Of a stretch of 20,825 nucleotides of DNA, positions 7,177 to 14,578 are shown one piece after another; the stretch's first letter is position 1; each line of letters begins with the position of its first letter. The notes under the pieces were generated by a model. The model was not told where the DNA came from. It saw nothing but the letters and a program-made list of their open reading frames with translations, and did no database searches. The translations under genes were made by a program, and so were the position numbers. Source of the DNA: JACQHC01 sp035559715. Its GTDB lineage: Bacteria; Gemmatimonadota; Gemmatimonadetes; Gemmatimonadales; GWC2-71-9. The DNA lies in NCBI GenBank assembly GCA_035559715.1, contig DATMAW010000183.1:1-20825 (forward strand), given 5' to 3'.

Positions 7177-7416
7177 ATGCGGGTCAGCATCCAGTACTGC
7201 GTCGTCTGAGGATACGAGCCCAGGGCCACCGGTCTGGCGGCCGAGATCGAGGCGAAGCACCCGGAGGCGCGGGTGAAGCTCATCGAATCGTCCGGCGGCG
7301 TGTTCGAGGTCGCCGTGGACGGTGAGCTCGTGTTCTCGAAGAAGGCGCTGGGACGACACGCGGAGCCGGGCGAGGTCCTCCGCTTGATCGCCGCGCGGCG
7401 AGCCGGAGGGGGGTAG
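7177..7416 (+). CDS. selW: SelW/Rdx-family selenoprotein (in-frame TGA = selenocysteine 11)
   Basis: Read through the TGA at 7207-7209, the frame gives a 79-residue protein ending at TAG (7414-7416). It starts MRVSIQYCVV-U-GYEPRA, so Cys8 and Sec11 form the CxxU redox motif of the SelW/SelT/SelH thioredoxin-like (Rdx) family. Family features continue after the TGA: ATGLAAEIEAKHPEARV (first helix), SSGGVFEVAVDGELVFSKK (about residues 44-62, the strand-hairpin core), then GRHAEPGEVLRLI as the final helix. Length and motif spacing match single-domain Rdx proteins. Coding continues without interruption for 68 codons after the TGA, and a SECIS-like hairpin follows it. pfkA starts 4 bases after the stop and its GGAGGGGGG ribosome-binding site overlaps this gene's end, so the two are co-transcribed. 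Standard callers lose this gene. The alternative is a nonsense pseudogene, which is unlikely given the exact position and intact downstream frame. Confidence 0.87.
7224..7242 (+). promoter_or_regulatory. Bacterial SECIS-like hairpin for selenocysteine insertion
   Basis: Immediately downstream of the TGA, GGCC (7224-7227) pairs with GGCC (7239-7242) and CC (7229-7230) with GG (7236-7237), with an A/C mismatch between the two helices. The apical loop is GGUCU (7231-7235), starting 21 bases after the TGA. Bacterial SECIS elements need a short loop with G in the first two positions at roughly this distance. From memory, the E. coli fdhF element has the same GGUCU loop on a short stem interrupted by a bulge. 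An alternative fold, CCAG (7220-7223) with CTGG (7234-7237), also leaves a loop starting GG. Confidence 0.7.
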
Positions 7417-7420
7417 CACG

Positions 7421-8503
7421 ATGCGCATTGCCATCTCCACCGGTGGAGGAGACGCGCCCGGCCTGAACGCGGTCATCCGGGCGGCCGTGTTGGCCGCGGT
7501 GAAAAGGGGATGGGAGATCTTCGGAATCCGGCGAGGGTTCGGTGGGTTGCTCGGCGACGCCTCGGAACTCGTGCCGCTGGGCCCTCGCGACGTGCGTGGG
7601 ATTACCCACCTGGGTGGCACGATTCTCGGCACGACCAACCGGGGCAATCCGTTTCGCTGGCCGATGAAGCAGCCCGACGGGACAATGAAGGAGGTCGATC
7701 GGTCGGATGAATTGATCGAGCAGTTCCGGCGGCACTCGCTCGACGCCCTGATCATGGTGGGCGGCGACGGCAGCCTTCGGATCGGGCACGACCTCTGGCG
7801 GAAGGGCCTCCCGATCGTCGGCGTGCCGAAGACCATCGACAACGACGTCGGCGGCACCGTGATCACGTTCGGGTACGACACCGCGGTGACCACCGCCACC
7901 GACGCCATCGACAAACTGCACTCCACGGCCGAGAGCCACGACCGCGTGATGGTCGTGGAGGTCATGGGCCGGCACGCCGGGTGGATCGCTCTGAACTCGG
8001 GTCTCGCCGGAAGTGCTGATGTCATCCTCATCCCCGAAATTCCGTATGACATCGAGAAGGTGTGCGACAAGGTTCGCGAGCGAGAGGCGCAGGGCCGGCA
8101 CTACACGATCGTGGTGGCGGCGGAGGGAGCTGTGCCACAGGGCGGATCAGTGATCGTGAAGGAGCAGGCCGGCGTGGGGACCGTTGAGCGGCTGGGCGGG
8201 GTGGGTGAACGCGTGGCGGCGGGGATCGCCGAGCGGACCGGCAAGGAGACTCGATCCCTGGTCCTCGGGCATCTCCAGCGCGGCGGGACGCCCACGACGT
8301 TTGACCGGCTGCTCGGCTTGCGATTCGGCGCTGCCGCCGTGCGAGCGATCGCCGAAGGTAAGTTCGGCCAGATGGTCGCCGCTGATCCGCCGACCATTAC
8401 GATCGTGCCCCTCGCCGAGGCGCTGTCGCAACCCAAGCGAGTTCCCATCGACAGCGACTCGGTGCAGACGGCAAGAGAGCTGGGGGTGTGCCTGGGAGAC
8501 TAG
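7421..8503 (+). CDS. pfkA: 6-phosphofructokinase, group III-like (phosphoryl donor uncertain)
   Basis: This 360-residue cytoplasmic enzyme phosphorylates fructose 6-phosphate in glycolysis. It begins with the nucleotide-binding ISTGGGDAPGLNAVIR (residues 5-20). The donor-site motif is GGDGS (114-118), the catalytic loop is PKTIDND (136-142), and MGRHAGWIA (182-190) and HLQRGG complete the fructose-phosphate site. Gly117 replaces the Asp typical of PPi-dependent enzymes, which favours ATP. Lys137, however, is the residue of PPi-PFKs and of group III ATP-PFKs; classical E. coli PfkA has Gly there. The residues used by allosteric E. coli-type enzymes are not evident. GGAGGGGGG ends about 7 bases before the ATG. 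It is the second gene of the selW operon. Confidence 0.93.
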   Translation: MRIAISTGGGDAPGLNAVIRAAVLAAVKRGWEIFGIRRGFGGLLGDASELVPLGPRDVRGITHLGGTILGTTNRGNPFRWPMKQPDGTMKEVDRSDELIEQFRRHSLDALIMVGGDGSLRIGHDLWRKGLPIVGVPKTIDNDVGGTVITFGYDTAVTTATDAIDKLHSTAESHDRVMVVEVMGRHAGWIALNSGLAGSADVILIPEIPYDIEKVCDKVREREAQGRHYTIVVAAEGAVPQGGSVIVKEQAGVGTVERLGGVGERVAAGIAERTGKETRSLVLGHLQRGGTPTTFDRLLGLRFGAAAVRAIAEGKFGQMVAADPPTITIVPLAEALSQPKRVPIDSDSVQTARELGVCLGD

Positions 8504-8585
8504 CGGCACGCATGCGCGCTGATCGACCAGGTGATCCTGCCCACAGACTTCCGTTGCCCCGATGCCGGCAGACGACACGCGCGTC

Positions 8586-8591
8586 TATTCT
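8586..8591 (+). promoter_or_regulatory. Putative -10 box of the helicase gene
   Basis: TATTCT lies 9 bases before the ATG at 8601, so the transcript would have a leader of only a few bases. No Shine-Dalgarno sequence and no clear -35 box are visible in the 97-base gap after pfkA; nothing else was recognised there. Confidence 0.38.
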
Positions 8592-8600
8592 TGAGTTCTG

Positions 8601-11129
8601 ATGTCCCAGCCTCGCATTCGTGACCGCTACCTCCCTCCCGACCGTGATGCCTTCCGGCGGGCCGAGCCCGAGACCGGGCGCGTCATCGTCATTGCGCCCA
8701 CGCGGGCCGCATGCGAGACGATCGAGCTGGCCATGCACCTCCACCTCGAGACGGTGTTGGAGCGCGAACACGGAGGGGAAATTCGCGCTCTCGCCCGCAG
8801 CGGCCGGGGGTTCGGGATCACGGCGGGAACAGGAACCGGCAAGACACTCGGCATTCGGCCGATTGCCGAGGAGATCCTGCGGGCTCCGCTCCGCGTTGGC
8901 GTGGTCAATCGAGAGCGGGAAGCCACCCCGGAGACGCCCACGTGGAACGTGGTGATCGTCACCACCGGCATCGCGCGACGCTGGTTCCAGGCGAACCTGA
9001 TCGATGCTCGCGACACGTTGGTCGTGGACGAGATCCACCAGACCTCGGCGGAACTGGAGCTGTGTCTCGCGCTTGGCAAGCGCGTAGGCTGCCGCTTTAT
9101 CTGGTTGTCGGCCACGGTCGATCCTTCGTTCTACGCCGAGTATCTGGAGTCGGCGCACGTGCTGGAGACGACCGCTTTCGATCCCGCCCTCGCCGCGCGT
9201 GTCGTGACTCGCCGGCAGAAACCCCATGAGTTCCTCGACGATCAGTTCCTGCGGCATGTGGTGCGCGGACGCCGCGGCGTGGCCGTGTTTCTCCCGACCC
9301 GCGCGGAGGTGGAGGACCTCGCCGAATCCCTGGGCGATCGCTGGCGCCGCCTGACGGCGGCGTTCTACCACGGTGGCGAGCCCATCCGCGTCATCCGGCC
9401 GTTCCTGGAGGGAACGGCGCCAAAGCCGTTTCTCCTGGCGATGACGGCAGCCGGACAATCGGCGCTCAATATCTCCGGGCTTGATACCGTGGTGATCTAC
9501 GACGCGCGTTACGCCAACATTGTGGAACGCGGGCGCAACGTGCTGACGCGCCAGTACCTCGGGGCGAATGAGCTGCTCCAGATGGCAGGCCGCGTGCACG
9601 GCCGCGTGCCCGCCGGGGAGGTCTACATTCTCACCGACCGCGCCGTCGAGTTCGCCTCGCTACGGCCGGTGCCGCCCGAGTTCCAGCTCGCCGGTGACAC
9701 CGAGCGCGTGGCGATGACTGCGGCGGCGCTCGGTATTGATCTCACCGAATTGGACCTGCCCGTGCCGCTGGACCGGCAAGCATACCGCGATGCGGTCCAT
9801 CTGCTCGAGACCCGGGGAATCGTGGACGGCGGGAAGCTCACCACCTACGGCCGGGACGTGGAGGCGATGCCGGTCGAGCGCCCCTGGGGCGAACTCTTGG
9901 TGCACGCGGACCCGTCCCTGCTGCCCTACGTCGCGGTGGCCTCCAACGTGGAGTCGCTCCATCGAATGACCCGCGGTGAGCGCGACCTCCGCGGTCTGGT
10001 TGTGCCCGGGAGCGATCATCTCACGGCTTACAATGTGGTCGCGGAGGCCGTGAATTCGTACGGGTACGTCGGCGAGGTCTTCGGATTACCCCGGCACCTG
10101 TTCGCGGACGAGGTCGAGGACTGGGCCGCGCGCCGCGGGATTCTCGTCAAGGCGATCGAGGATATCGCCCTGGGCACGGCGTCCGTGTACCGAACCCTCG
10201 AGCTCCCGCTCCCCGAGCGACTCCCGCGGGCGGATCAGCGGGCCGCGCGTCAATTCCGTGAACTGCTGGCGAGGGTCGCACCGTTCGATGTGGCACTCGA
10301 CGGCACGCTCGCCAGCGGAGAGCCGGTGCGGATCGCCAAAGGCTCCATGTGCTCGGACTGGGGAGCGGTCATGGGCACAGTGCGCTATTTCGCGGACCGG
10401 TTCGGGGTGCCCAGGGCCGCCATCGAAGGAACAAACCTCTCTCTCGAGTTGGTTCGCCGCCATGCGCGCGTATCCGCACCACTCGTCACGCTGCGGGATG
10501 GTCGCGCACCCGCGCTGGTGGTGGAGAGGCGCGCCGAGTTCGCTGGATTCGAACTGGATCGCGAACGGCACCCGCTTTCCGGGCGCTTTCCTCCCGAGCT
10601 CGAAGACTCGGCGCGGGACGCCCTCGCAAGAGGCCTGCTTGGCCGAAGAACCTCGCATCGCGACGAAGCGTCCGTGGCCCGAGTGGCAGATCGCCTGGAT
10701 GAGTACTGGCGGCGCTCAGGTGGCACGGAGCCGGATGCCGCCCCCCGCGCCGTGTTCCAGTCGGTGCGACGCCAACTGGACACCGTGACAAGCTGGGGAG
10801 GCTTTCTCGAAACGCCCGTCCGGCTGTCACTCGACGCGATTCCCGAGCACCGACGCAGATCGCTCGACGCCTTGCCAGCCTCCATGCACGTGCTTGGCGA
10901 CCGCGTCCCGCTCAGCTACGACATCGAAGACGGTGTCGCCATCGCGCGCGTCCGATTGCGCGAGGGACAGGCCCGGCGCGTCCGCTCCTCCGATCTTCCC
11001 ACGCTCGACCGGCCGATCCACTTCGCCGTGCTGCGCGGGAAACGTGAGGTGTTGAAAGCCCGGTCATTGGAAGAAATGCGCACCGCGCTGCGCTCCCTGC
11101 CACGCGAGATGGGGCGACGTCGCGCTTAG
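8601..11129 (+). CDS. Divergent DEAH-box helicase (HrpA/HrpB-like core, unknown C-terminal half)
   Basis: This 842-residue protein has a recognisable superfamily 2 helicase core in its first about 350 residues. Visible motifs are Walker A AGTGTGKT (75-82), DEIH (143-146), SAT (170-172), FLPTRAEVEDLAESL as motif IV (230-244), TAAGQSALNISGLDTVV in the position of motif V (282-298) and QMAGRVHGR as motif VI (327-335). DEIH and the motif V pattern place it with DEAH RNA helicases such as HrpA and HrpB. Motif VI departs from QRxGRxGR, and the 490-residue C-terminal half (with GEPVRIAKGSMCSDWGAVMG at about 575) resembles nothing I recognise. ATP-dependent remodelling of RNA or RNA-protein complexes is inferred from the core only. 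It is monocistronic, converging on the TetR gene. Confidence 0.75.
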   Translation: MSQPRIRDRYLPPDRDAFRRAEPETGRVIVIAPTRAACETIELAMHLHLETVLEREHGGEIRALARSGRGFGITAGTGTGKTLGIRPIAEEILRAPLRVGVVNREREATPETPTWNVVIVTTGIARRWFQANLIDARDTLVVDEIHQTSAELELCLALGKRVGCRFIWLSATVDPSFYAEYLESAHVLETTAFDPALAARVVTRRQKPHEFLDDQFLRHVVRGRRGVAVFLPTRAEVEDLAESLGDRWRRLTAAFYHGGEPIRVIRPFLEGTAPKPFLLAMTAAGQSALNISGLDTVVIYDARYANIVERGRNVLTRQYLGANELLQMAGRVHGRVPAGEVYILTDRAVEFASLRPVPPEFQLAGDTERVAMTAAALGIDLTELDLPVPLDRQAYRDAVHLLETRGIVDGGKLTTYGRDVEAMPVERPWGELLVHADPSLLPYVAVASNVESLHRMTRGERDLRGLVVPGSDHLTAYNVVAEAVNSYGYVGEVFGLPRHLFADEVEDWAARRGILVKAIEDIALGTASVYRTLELPLPERLPRADQRAARQFRELLARVAPFDVALDGTLASGEPVRIAKGSMCSDWGAVMGTVRYFADRFGVPRAAIEGTNLSLELVRRHARVSAPLVTLRDGRAPALVVERRAEFAGFELDRERHPLSGRFPPELEDSARDALARGLLGRRTSHRDEASVARVADRLDEYWRRSGGTEPDAAPRAVFQSVRRQLDTVTSWGGFLETPVRLSLDAIPEHRRRSLDALPASMHVLGDRVPLSYDIEDGVAIARVRLREGQARRVRSSDLPTLDRPIHFAVLRGKREVLKARSLEEMRTALRSLPREMGRRRA

Positions 11130-11130
11130 A

Positions 11131-11158
11131 CAGTGAGACCGCGGCGCAGCGATCACTG
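11131..11158. terminator. Hairpin between the convergent helicase and TetR genes
   Basis: CAGTGA (11131-11136) and TCACTG (11153-11158) are perfect inverted arms around 16 GC-rich bases, one base after the helicase stop. The position suits a shared terminator but no T-run is present on either side. Confidence 0.3.
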
Positions 11159-11163
11159 GAACA

Positions 11164-11748
11164 TCAGCGGGACTGCGCGGATCGCGTGAGTGACAGGATG
11201 CCGAGCCAGGCCGCGGCGTACGCGCCCTCAAGCTCAGTGGCCGCCGCGCCCACACTCAGCAAGACCTCCGTCCCCTGAACCACCGCCGCGAGATACCATC
11301 CGAGTTCCGCCGCGGCTACCGCAGGCTCAAGGCCAAGCGCCTTGAGCAGCTTGAGCGCGCCATCACTCAACGTGGTGGCAAACCGAACAGTCTGCGAGTT
11401 GACCGCCTGGACAGTTTCCTTGGCGACTTCCGCACGGAGCGCCGCCCAGGCGGCGCTCCGACCATCCCGCCGCTCGGCCAGTATAAGGTCCCAGGTCGCT
11501 CGAATGGCAGCCTCGGCCGATGGCGCGGTAAACGCCTCCGACCACCGCAGCGCACGTTCGTCACCCATTCGCTCGACCACGGCCGCGAGAAGGTCCCGTT
11601 TCGAGGAGAAGTGGTAGTTGACGAGGCCCTTGGCGCAGCTCGCCTCGCGCGCCACGGCCTCAAGCGTCGGAATGCCAACTCCCCGCTTTCGCAGCAGCCT
11701 CTCGGCAGCCGAGAGGATTGCGCCCCGGGCGTCTTGGCGTGAAGTCAT
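11164..11748 (-). CDS. TetR-family transcriptional repressor
   Basis: From the ATG at 11748 the product is 194 residues, a normal TetR length. The frame extends upstream to 11865, but that longer start would read through the operator. The N-terminal domain has the family pattern: ARGAILSAAERLLRKRG (about 7-23), TLEAVAREASCAKGLVNYHF (about 28-47, the helix-turn-helix with the characteristic YHF) and SSKRDLLAAVVERM. The alpha-helical C-terminal ligand domain (about 60-194) is alanine-rich and gives no hint of the ligand. A near-palindromic operator lies 8 bases upstream of the ATG, so it very likely represses itself and may control the divergent PAS/Fis gene and its outer-membrane partner. Confidence 0.9.
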   Translation of the reverse strand: MTSRQDARGAILSAAERLLRKRGVGIPTLEAVAREASCAKGLVNYHFSSKRDLLAAVVERMGDERALRWSEAFTAPSAEAAIRATWDLILAERRDGRSAAWAALRAEVAKETVQAVNSQTVRFATTLSDGALKLLKALGLEPAVAAAELGWYLAAVVQGTEVLLSVGAAATELEGAYAAAWLGILSLTRSAQSR

Positions 11749-11756
11749 TAATTTGG

Positions 11757-11772
11757 CTGACCGGTCGGTCAG
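11757..11772. promoter_or_regulatory. TetR operator (palindrome CTGACC-GGTC-GGTCAG)
   Basis: CTGACC and GGTCAG are exact inverted arms separated by 4 bases, located 9-24 bases upstream of the tetR start codon and in the divergent gap. The TGACCGGTCGGTCA core closely resembles operators seen for many TetR-family repressors. Confidence 0.7.
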
Positions 11773-11859
11773 TTGGTAATCTGATGTTCCGGTCACTCCG
11801 TTCGCAAGGGGTGTGATGCATGCTGAAACCGCTCGTCTCCTGGGAGCGTAGTCGGTTAC

Positions 11860-12282
11860 GTGCACGACTCCCTTGCCTCACAGTTTGCCGCGAGGATCCT
11901 TGACGTCCTCAAGCAGCCTGTTGTGCTGGTCGGGTGGGATGGCCGCCTCATGCACGTCAATCGCGCGGCCCGGCGCTCGATCGGCGATCCGCTCCAGCGC
12001 CAGGATTTCGACCTTGCTGCGTTTCTTGAAGACATCGGTGTGCGAAACGTGGACATCACGGTGATCCGCATCCACGACAGCGGGGACGCGGACCTACTGT
12101 ACTCCCGCGGGGGGGAGGACCCAGGCACGCTGGCGGCCCGGGAGCGACAGGCAATCCTCGAACGGCTCGAAGCGACGGGATGGAGGTTGGCGGAAACCGC
12201 GCGGCAGCTTGGCATCTCGCGCACCACCTTGTGGCGCCGGCTGCGAACGTATGGGTTCACGCGAGGCGACGGCGAGTCGTGA
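11860..12282 (+). CDS. Small PAS plus Fis-type HTH regulator (no AAA+ domain)
   Basis: This 140-residue protein starts at GTG 11860; an in-frame stop at 11824 limits any upstream extension and no ATG fits. Residues 10-85 resemble a shortened PAS sensor domain (VVLVGWDGRLMHVNRAARRS). Residues 95-132 are a Fis/NtrC-type helix-turn-helix (HTH_8): ERQAILERLEATGWRLAETA then RQLGISRTTLWRRL. In NtrC-like activators these two parts flank an AAA+ sigma-54 domain, which is absent here, so it cannot act as a standard sigma-54 activator and probably binds DNA by itself. Its stop overlaps the start of the next gene in GTGA, so the regulator and the outer-membrane protein are translationally coupled. The signal sensed is unknown. 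Confidence 0.8.
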   Translation: MHDSLASQFAARILDVLKQPVVLVGWDGRLMHVNRAARRSIGDPLQRQDFDLAAFLEDIGVRNVDITVIRIHDSGDADLLYSRGGEDPGTLAARERQAILERLEATGWRLAETARQLGISRTTLWRRLRTYGFTRGDGES

Positions 12283-14528
12283 TCCGTTGGACTGCCTTAT
12301 CACGAGCCTGCATCCTCAGCGCCTGCGCAGTTACTACCCTCGCCGCGCTCCTGCCTGGCCAGGTAACCCGCCCGGAGCGAGCCGACTCGCTCACCGCGGT
12401 CGTCGTGGCACGCGGCCGCATGCGACACCTGAGGCAGGACTCCCTGGTGCGGGATTACCAGGCCTCGGTCCGGACCCGCTTCGAAATGGTGGCGGGGCGA
12501 AACCGGTTTGCCCGCCTCAGCACGCTGCTGGCGCACGAATCCGCCGCCCGTGTCAGGTGGCGGGCGCCCAATGATCTCAAAGTCGAGATCCTCGGAACGC
12601 GCACAGCGATTCCCTTGCTTCGGATGCTGCGCGCCGCGGGCGTGAAGCTCGAAGACCAGGACGAGGCCGAGCTGGAAGACGAACTCCAAACCGATGTTTG
12701 GCTCGATCGACCCTGGTTCGTCCCCCGCGGCCTCAGCGACAGCATTCACCTGATGGGCATACCGGAGATCGGCGCGCTGCATCCGCTCGCGCCGGGCGCC
12801 GAGGCGTTTTACGACTACGCCCTGACCGACTCGGTTGTCCTCGAGTTGCGGGATCGCACCGTGCGCGCCATGGGAGTGCGCGTGACGCCCCGGCGCCCCG
12901 GCCCGTCCCTGGTGGCCGGGGACATGTGGCTGGACGCGGAGAGTGGGGACCTGGTGCGGCTCCGCGTCTTATTCGTGGGCGAGTTTCTGTGGGGTCGACC
13001 CGATAGCGACGTCCCGGGAGACAGCGCGCGGGCGCGACGCGACAATCGCCGCGCGCAAAGGTACGTGACCGCGGAAGCAGAACTGGAGTACGCGCTCCAC
13101 GGCGACCGGCTCTGGCTCCCACACCGCCAGAGCGTGCTCGTCACGCTGCGTGTGCCGTTCTTCACGTCCGCCACGATCCCCATTCGTGCCGTGACCACGT
13201 TCGAGGATTACGGCGTGAACACCAATGGCGCCATCGCGTTCTCAATCCCCGAGGACCGGTTGCCCGATGAGGGGAGACGGCGCCGCTGGATCCGGGTATG
13301 CTTTGGGTGCTCGCTGGATTCCACCCGCTCGGACTCCGCTTTGGCCCGCACGCCGGATTCGCTGGGGTATCACCGTGGCGGACGCTGGGGCAATGGCCGA
13401 TGGGAGGTCACGGTTCCGCCGGCGGAGCTCCTGCGGACCTATGAATGGCCCGCTCCCATGAAGGTGGAAACCGATCCGGTGACTGAGCATCGCCTTGCCG
13501 AGGCCCGGGCCGCGCTGGCGCGGCTCGCTGAAGACCTGCCGGACGACATCGTGGGCCGGCGGCGCTTCAGCTTCGCCTGGGAGCGTGCCGTCGATGTTTT
13601 TCGATTCAACCGCATCCAGGGTGCGTCGTTCGGGCTCGGGTACGCCGTGAACACTTCGATGCCGTTCACGTCGGTGAACGGCGTGGCTCGCTTTGGGCTT
13701 TCCGACCACCGCCTCACGGGGTCGCTCACATGGCGCTGGGACGGACCCGAGGCGCGGGTGGACGTGGTCGCATACCGGGCGGTGCAGGAAGTGGAACCGT
13801 GGCTCCCGCCGGGCTTTGGCGGGACGCTCAACGCCGTGTTTGCGGGTCACGACGACGCCGACTACTACCTCGCTCATGGCAGCGGATTCGTCTTCACACC
13901 AAATCGCGGCCCGCTGCGTGACACCAGGATCTCTGTCGTGCTGGAAGAACAGTCGAGTGTGGCCACACTCGCTCGCTCCAGCGTGAACGACCTGCTCGGC
14001 GGCGATGGCAGTCTCACGTCGAACCCGCCAGTGTGGGAGGGGGTTTACCTGAGAGCGGCGGCCAACAGATCGGATCGTCTGGGGCCGCTAGAAACAAGAG
14101 AGAGCGTGGACATCCTCACGGGCGACGGTGGGACGGCGCTGCGCGGATGGGGCAGCCTCCGCGCCGCAACCAGCGCACTCGGCCACCCGGTTGTGCTCGG
14201 CGCCAGCGGCGGCGTCCTGTGGGGTGATGAGCTACCTCAGATGTTGCTCCGCGTAGGCGGCCCGCGCACCGTTCGGGGATTCGATTACGGGACTCGAGTC
14301 GGCACGTTGGGGTGGGCCGCCCAACTTGACGTGGGACTCCGGCCGCATGGGGTACTCATGCCGATGGTATTCGCCGACGTCGGGAACGTCAGCGGCGGAG
14401 CCGAGCCGCTCGTGGGGATCGGGGTGGGGTTGTCTGTGTTTGCGGGGCTCCTCCGGTTCGACGTCTCCAAAGGGCTGAACCCAACGACTGACCTGCGGTT
14501 TGACATGGGCTTTCGTCTGCTCCGGTAG
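12279..14528 (+). CDS. Outer-membrane barrel protein with surface-antigen (Omp85-like) C-terminus
   Basis: The 749-residue product starts at the GTG overlapping the previous stop (GTGA); the frame is open upstream, but that part is the regulator's HTH in another frame. A signal peptide is clear (SRACILSACAVTTLAALLPG, then QVTRPERADS). Residues about 20-420 form a soluble domain with a CFGC pair (Cys341, Cys344). The rest alternates short aromatic and glycine-rich strands and ends with a surface-antigen-like block: VRGFDYGTRVG (about 665), PMVFADVGNV (about 695), GIGVGLSVFAG, LLRFDVSKGLNP. No POTRA repeats are recognisable, and the last residue is Arg rather than the usual aromatic. The layout resembles DUF5686-like barrels of Bacteroidota more than BamA. 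A role in surface transport or assembly is inference. Confidence 0.72.
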   Translation: MIRWTALSRACILSACAVTTLAALLPGQVTRPERADSLTAVVVARGRMRHLRQDSLVRDYQASVRTRFEMVAGRNRFARLSTLLAHESAARVRWRAPNDLKVEILGTRTAIPLLRMLRAAGVKLEDQDEAELEDELQTDVWLDRPWFVPRGLSDSIHLMGIPEIGALHPLAPGAEAFYDYALTDSVVLELRDRTVRAMGVRVTPRRPGPSLVAGDMWLDAESGDLVRLRVLFVGEFLWGRPDSDVPGDSARARRDNRRAQRYVTAEAELEYALHGDRLWLPHRQSVLVTLRVPFFTSATIPIRAVTTFEDYGVNTNGAIAFSIPEDRLPDEGRRRRWIRVCFGCSLDSTRSDSALARTPDSLGYHRGGRWGNGRWEVTVPPAELLRTYEWPAPMKVETDPVTEHRLAEARAALARLAEDLPDDIVGRRRFSFAWERAVDVFRFNRIQGASFGLGYAVNTSMPFTSVNGVARFGLSDHRLTGSLTWRWDGPEARVDVVAYRAVQEVEPWLPPGFGGTLNAVFAGHDDADYYLAHGSGFVFTPNRGPLRDTRISVVLEEQSSVATLARSSVNDLLGGDGSLTSNPPVWEGVYLRAAANRSDRLGPLETRESVDILTGDGGTALRGWGSLRAATSALGHPVVLGASGGVLWGDELPQMLLRVGGPRTVRGFDYGTRVGTLGWAAQLDVGLRPHGVLMPMVFADVGNVSGGAEPLVGIGVGLSVFAGLLRFDVSKGLNPTTDLRFDMGFRLLR

Positions 14529-14565
14529 GTCCTGAGCCTCGCTAGCGCCAGGTTCGCGGCCCGCC

Positions 14566-14571
14566 TACGTT
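14566..14571 (+). promoter_or_regulatory. Putative -10 box of the thioesterase operon
   Basis: TACGTT lies 7 bases before the GTG at 14579, again predicting a leaderless message. No Shine-Dalgarno sequence and no good -35 box are seen in the 50-base gap. Confidence 0.35.
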
Positions 14572-14578
14572 GCATCCC

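Noticed and set aside
7207..7209. TGA as a nonsense mutation making selW a pseudogene
   Set aside because: It falls exactly at the redox residue, the remaining 68 codons are intact and family-like, and a SECIS-like hairpin follows. A sequencing error cannot be fully excluded without reads.
8397..9599. A 400-codon open frame on the minus strand across the helicase N-terminus
   Set aside because: It is antisense to the Walker A, DEIH and SAT motifs of the helicase and has no recognisable domain or signal.
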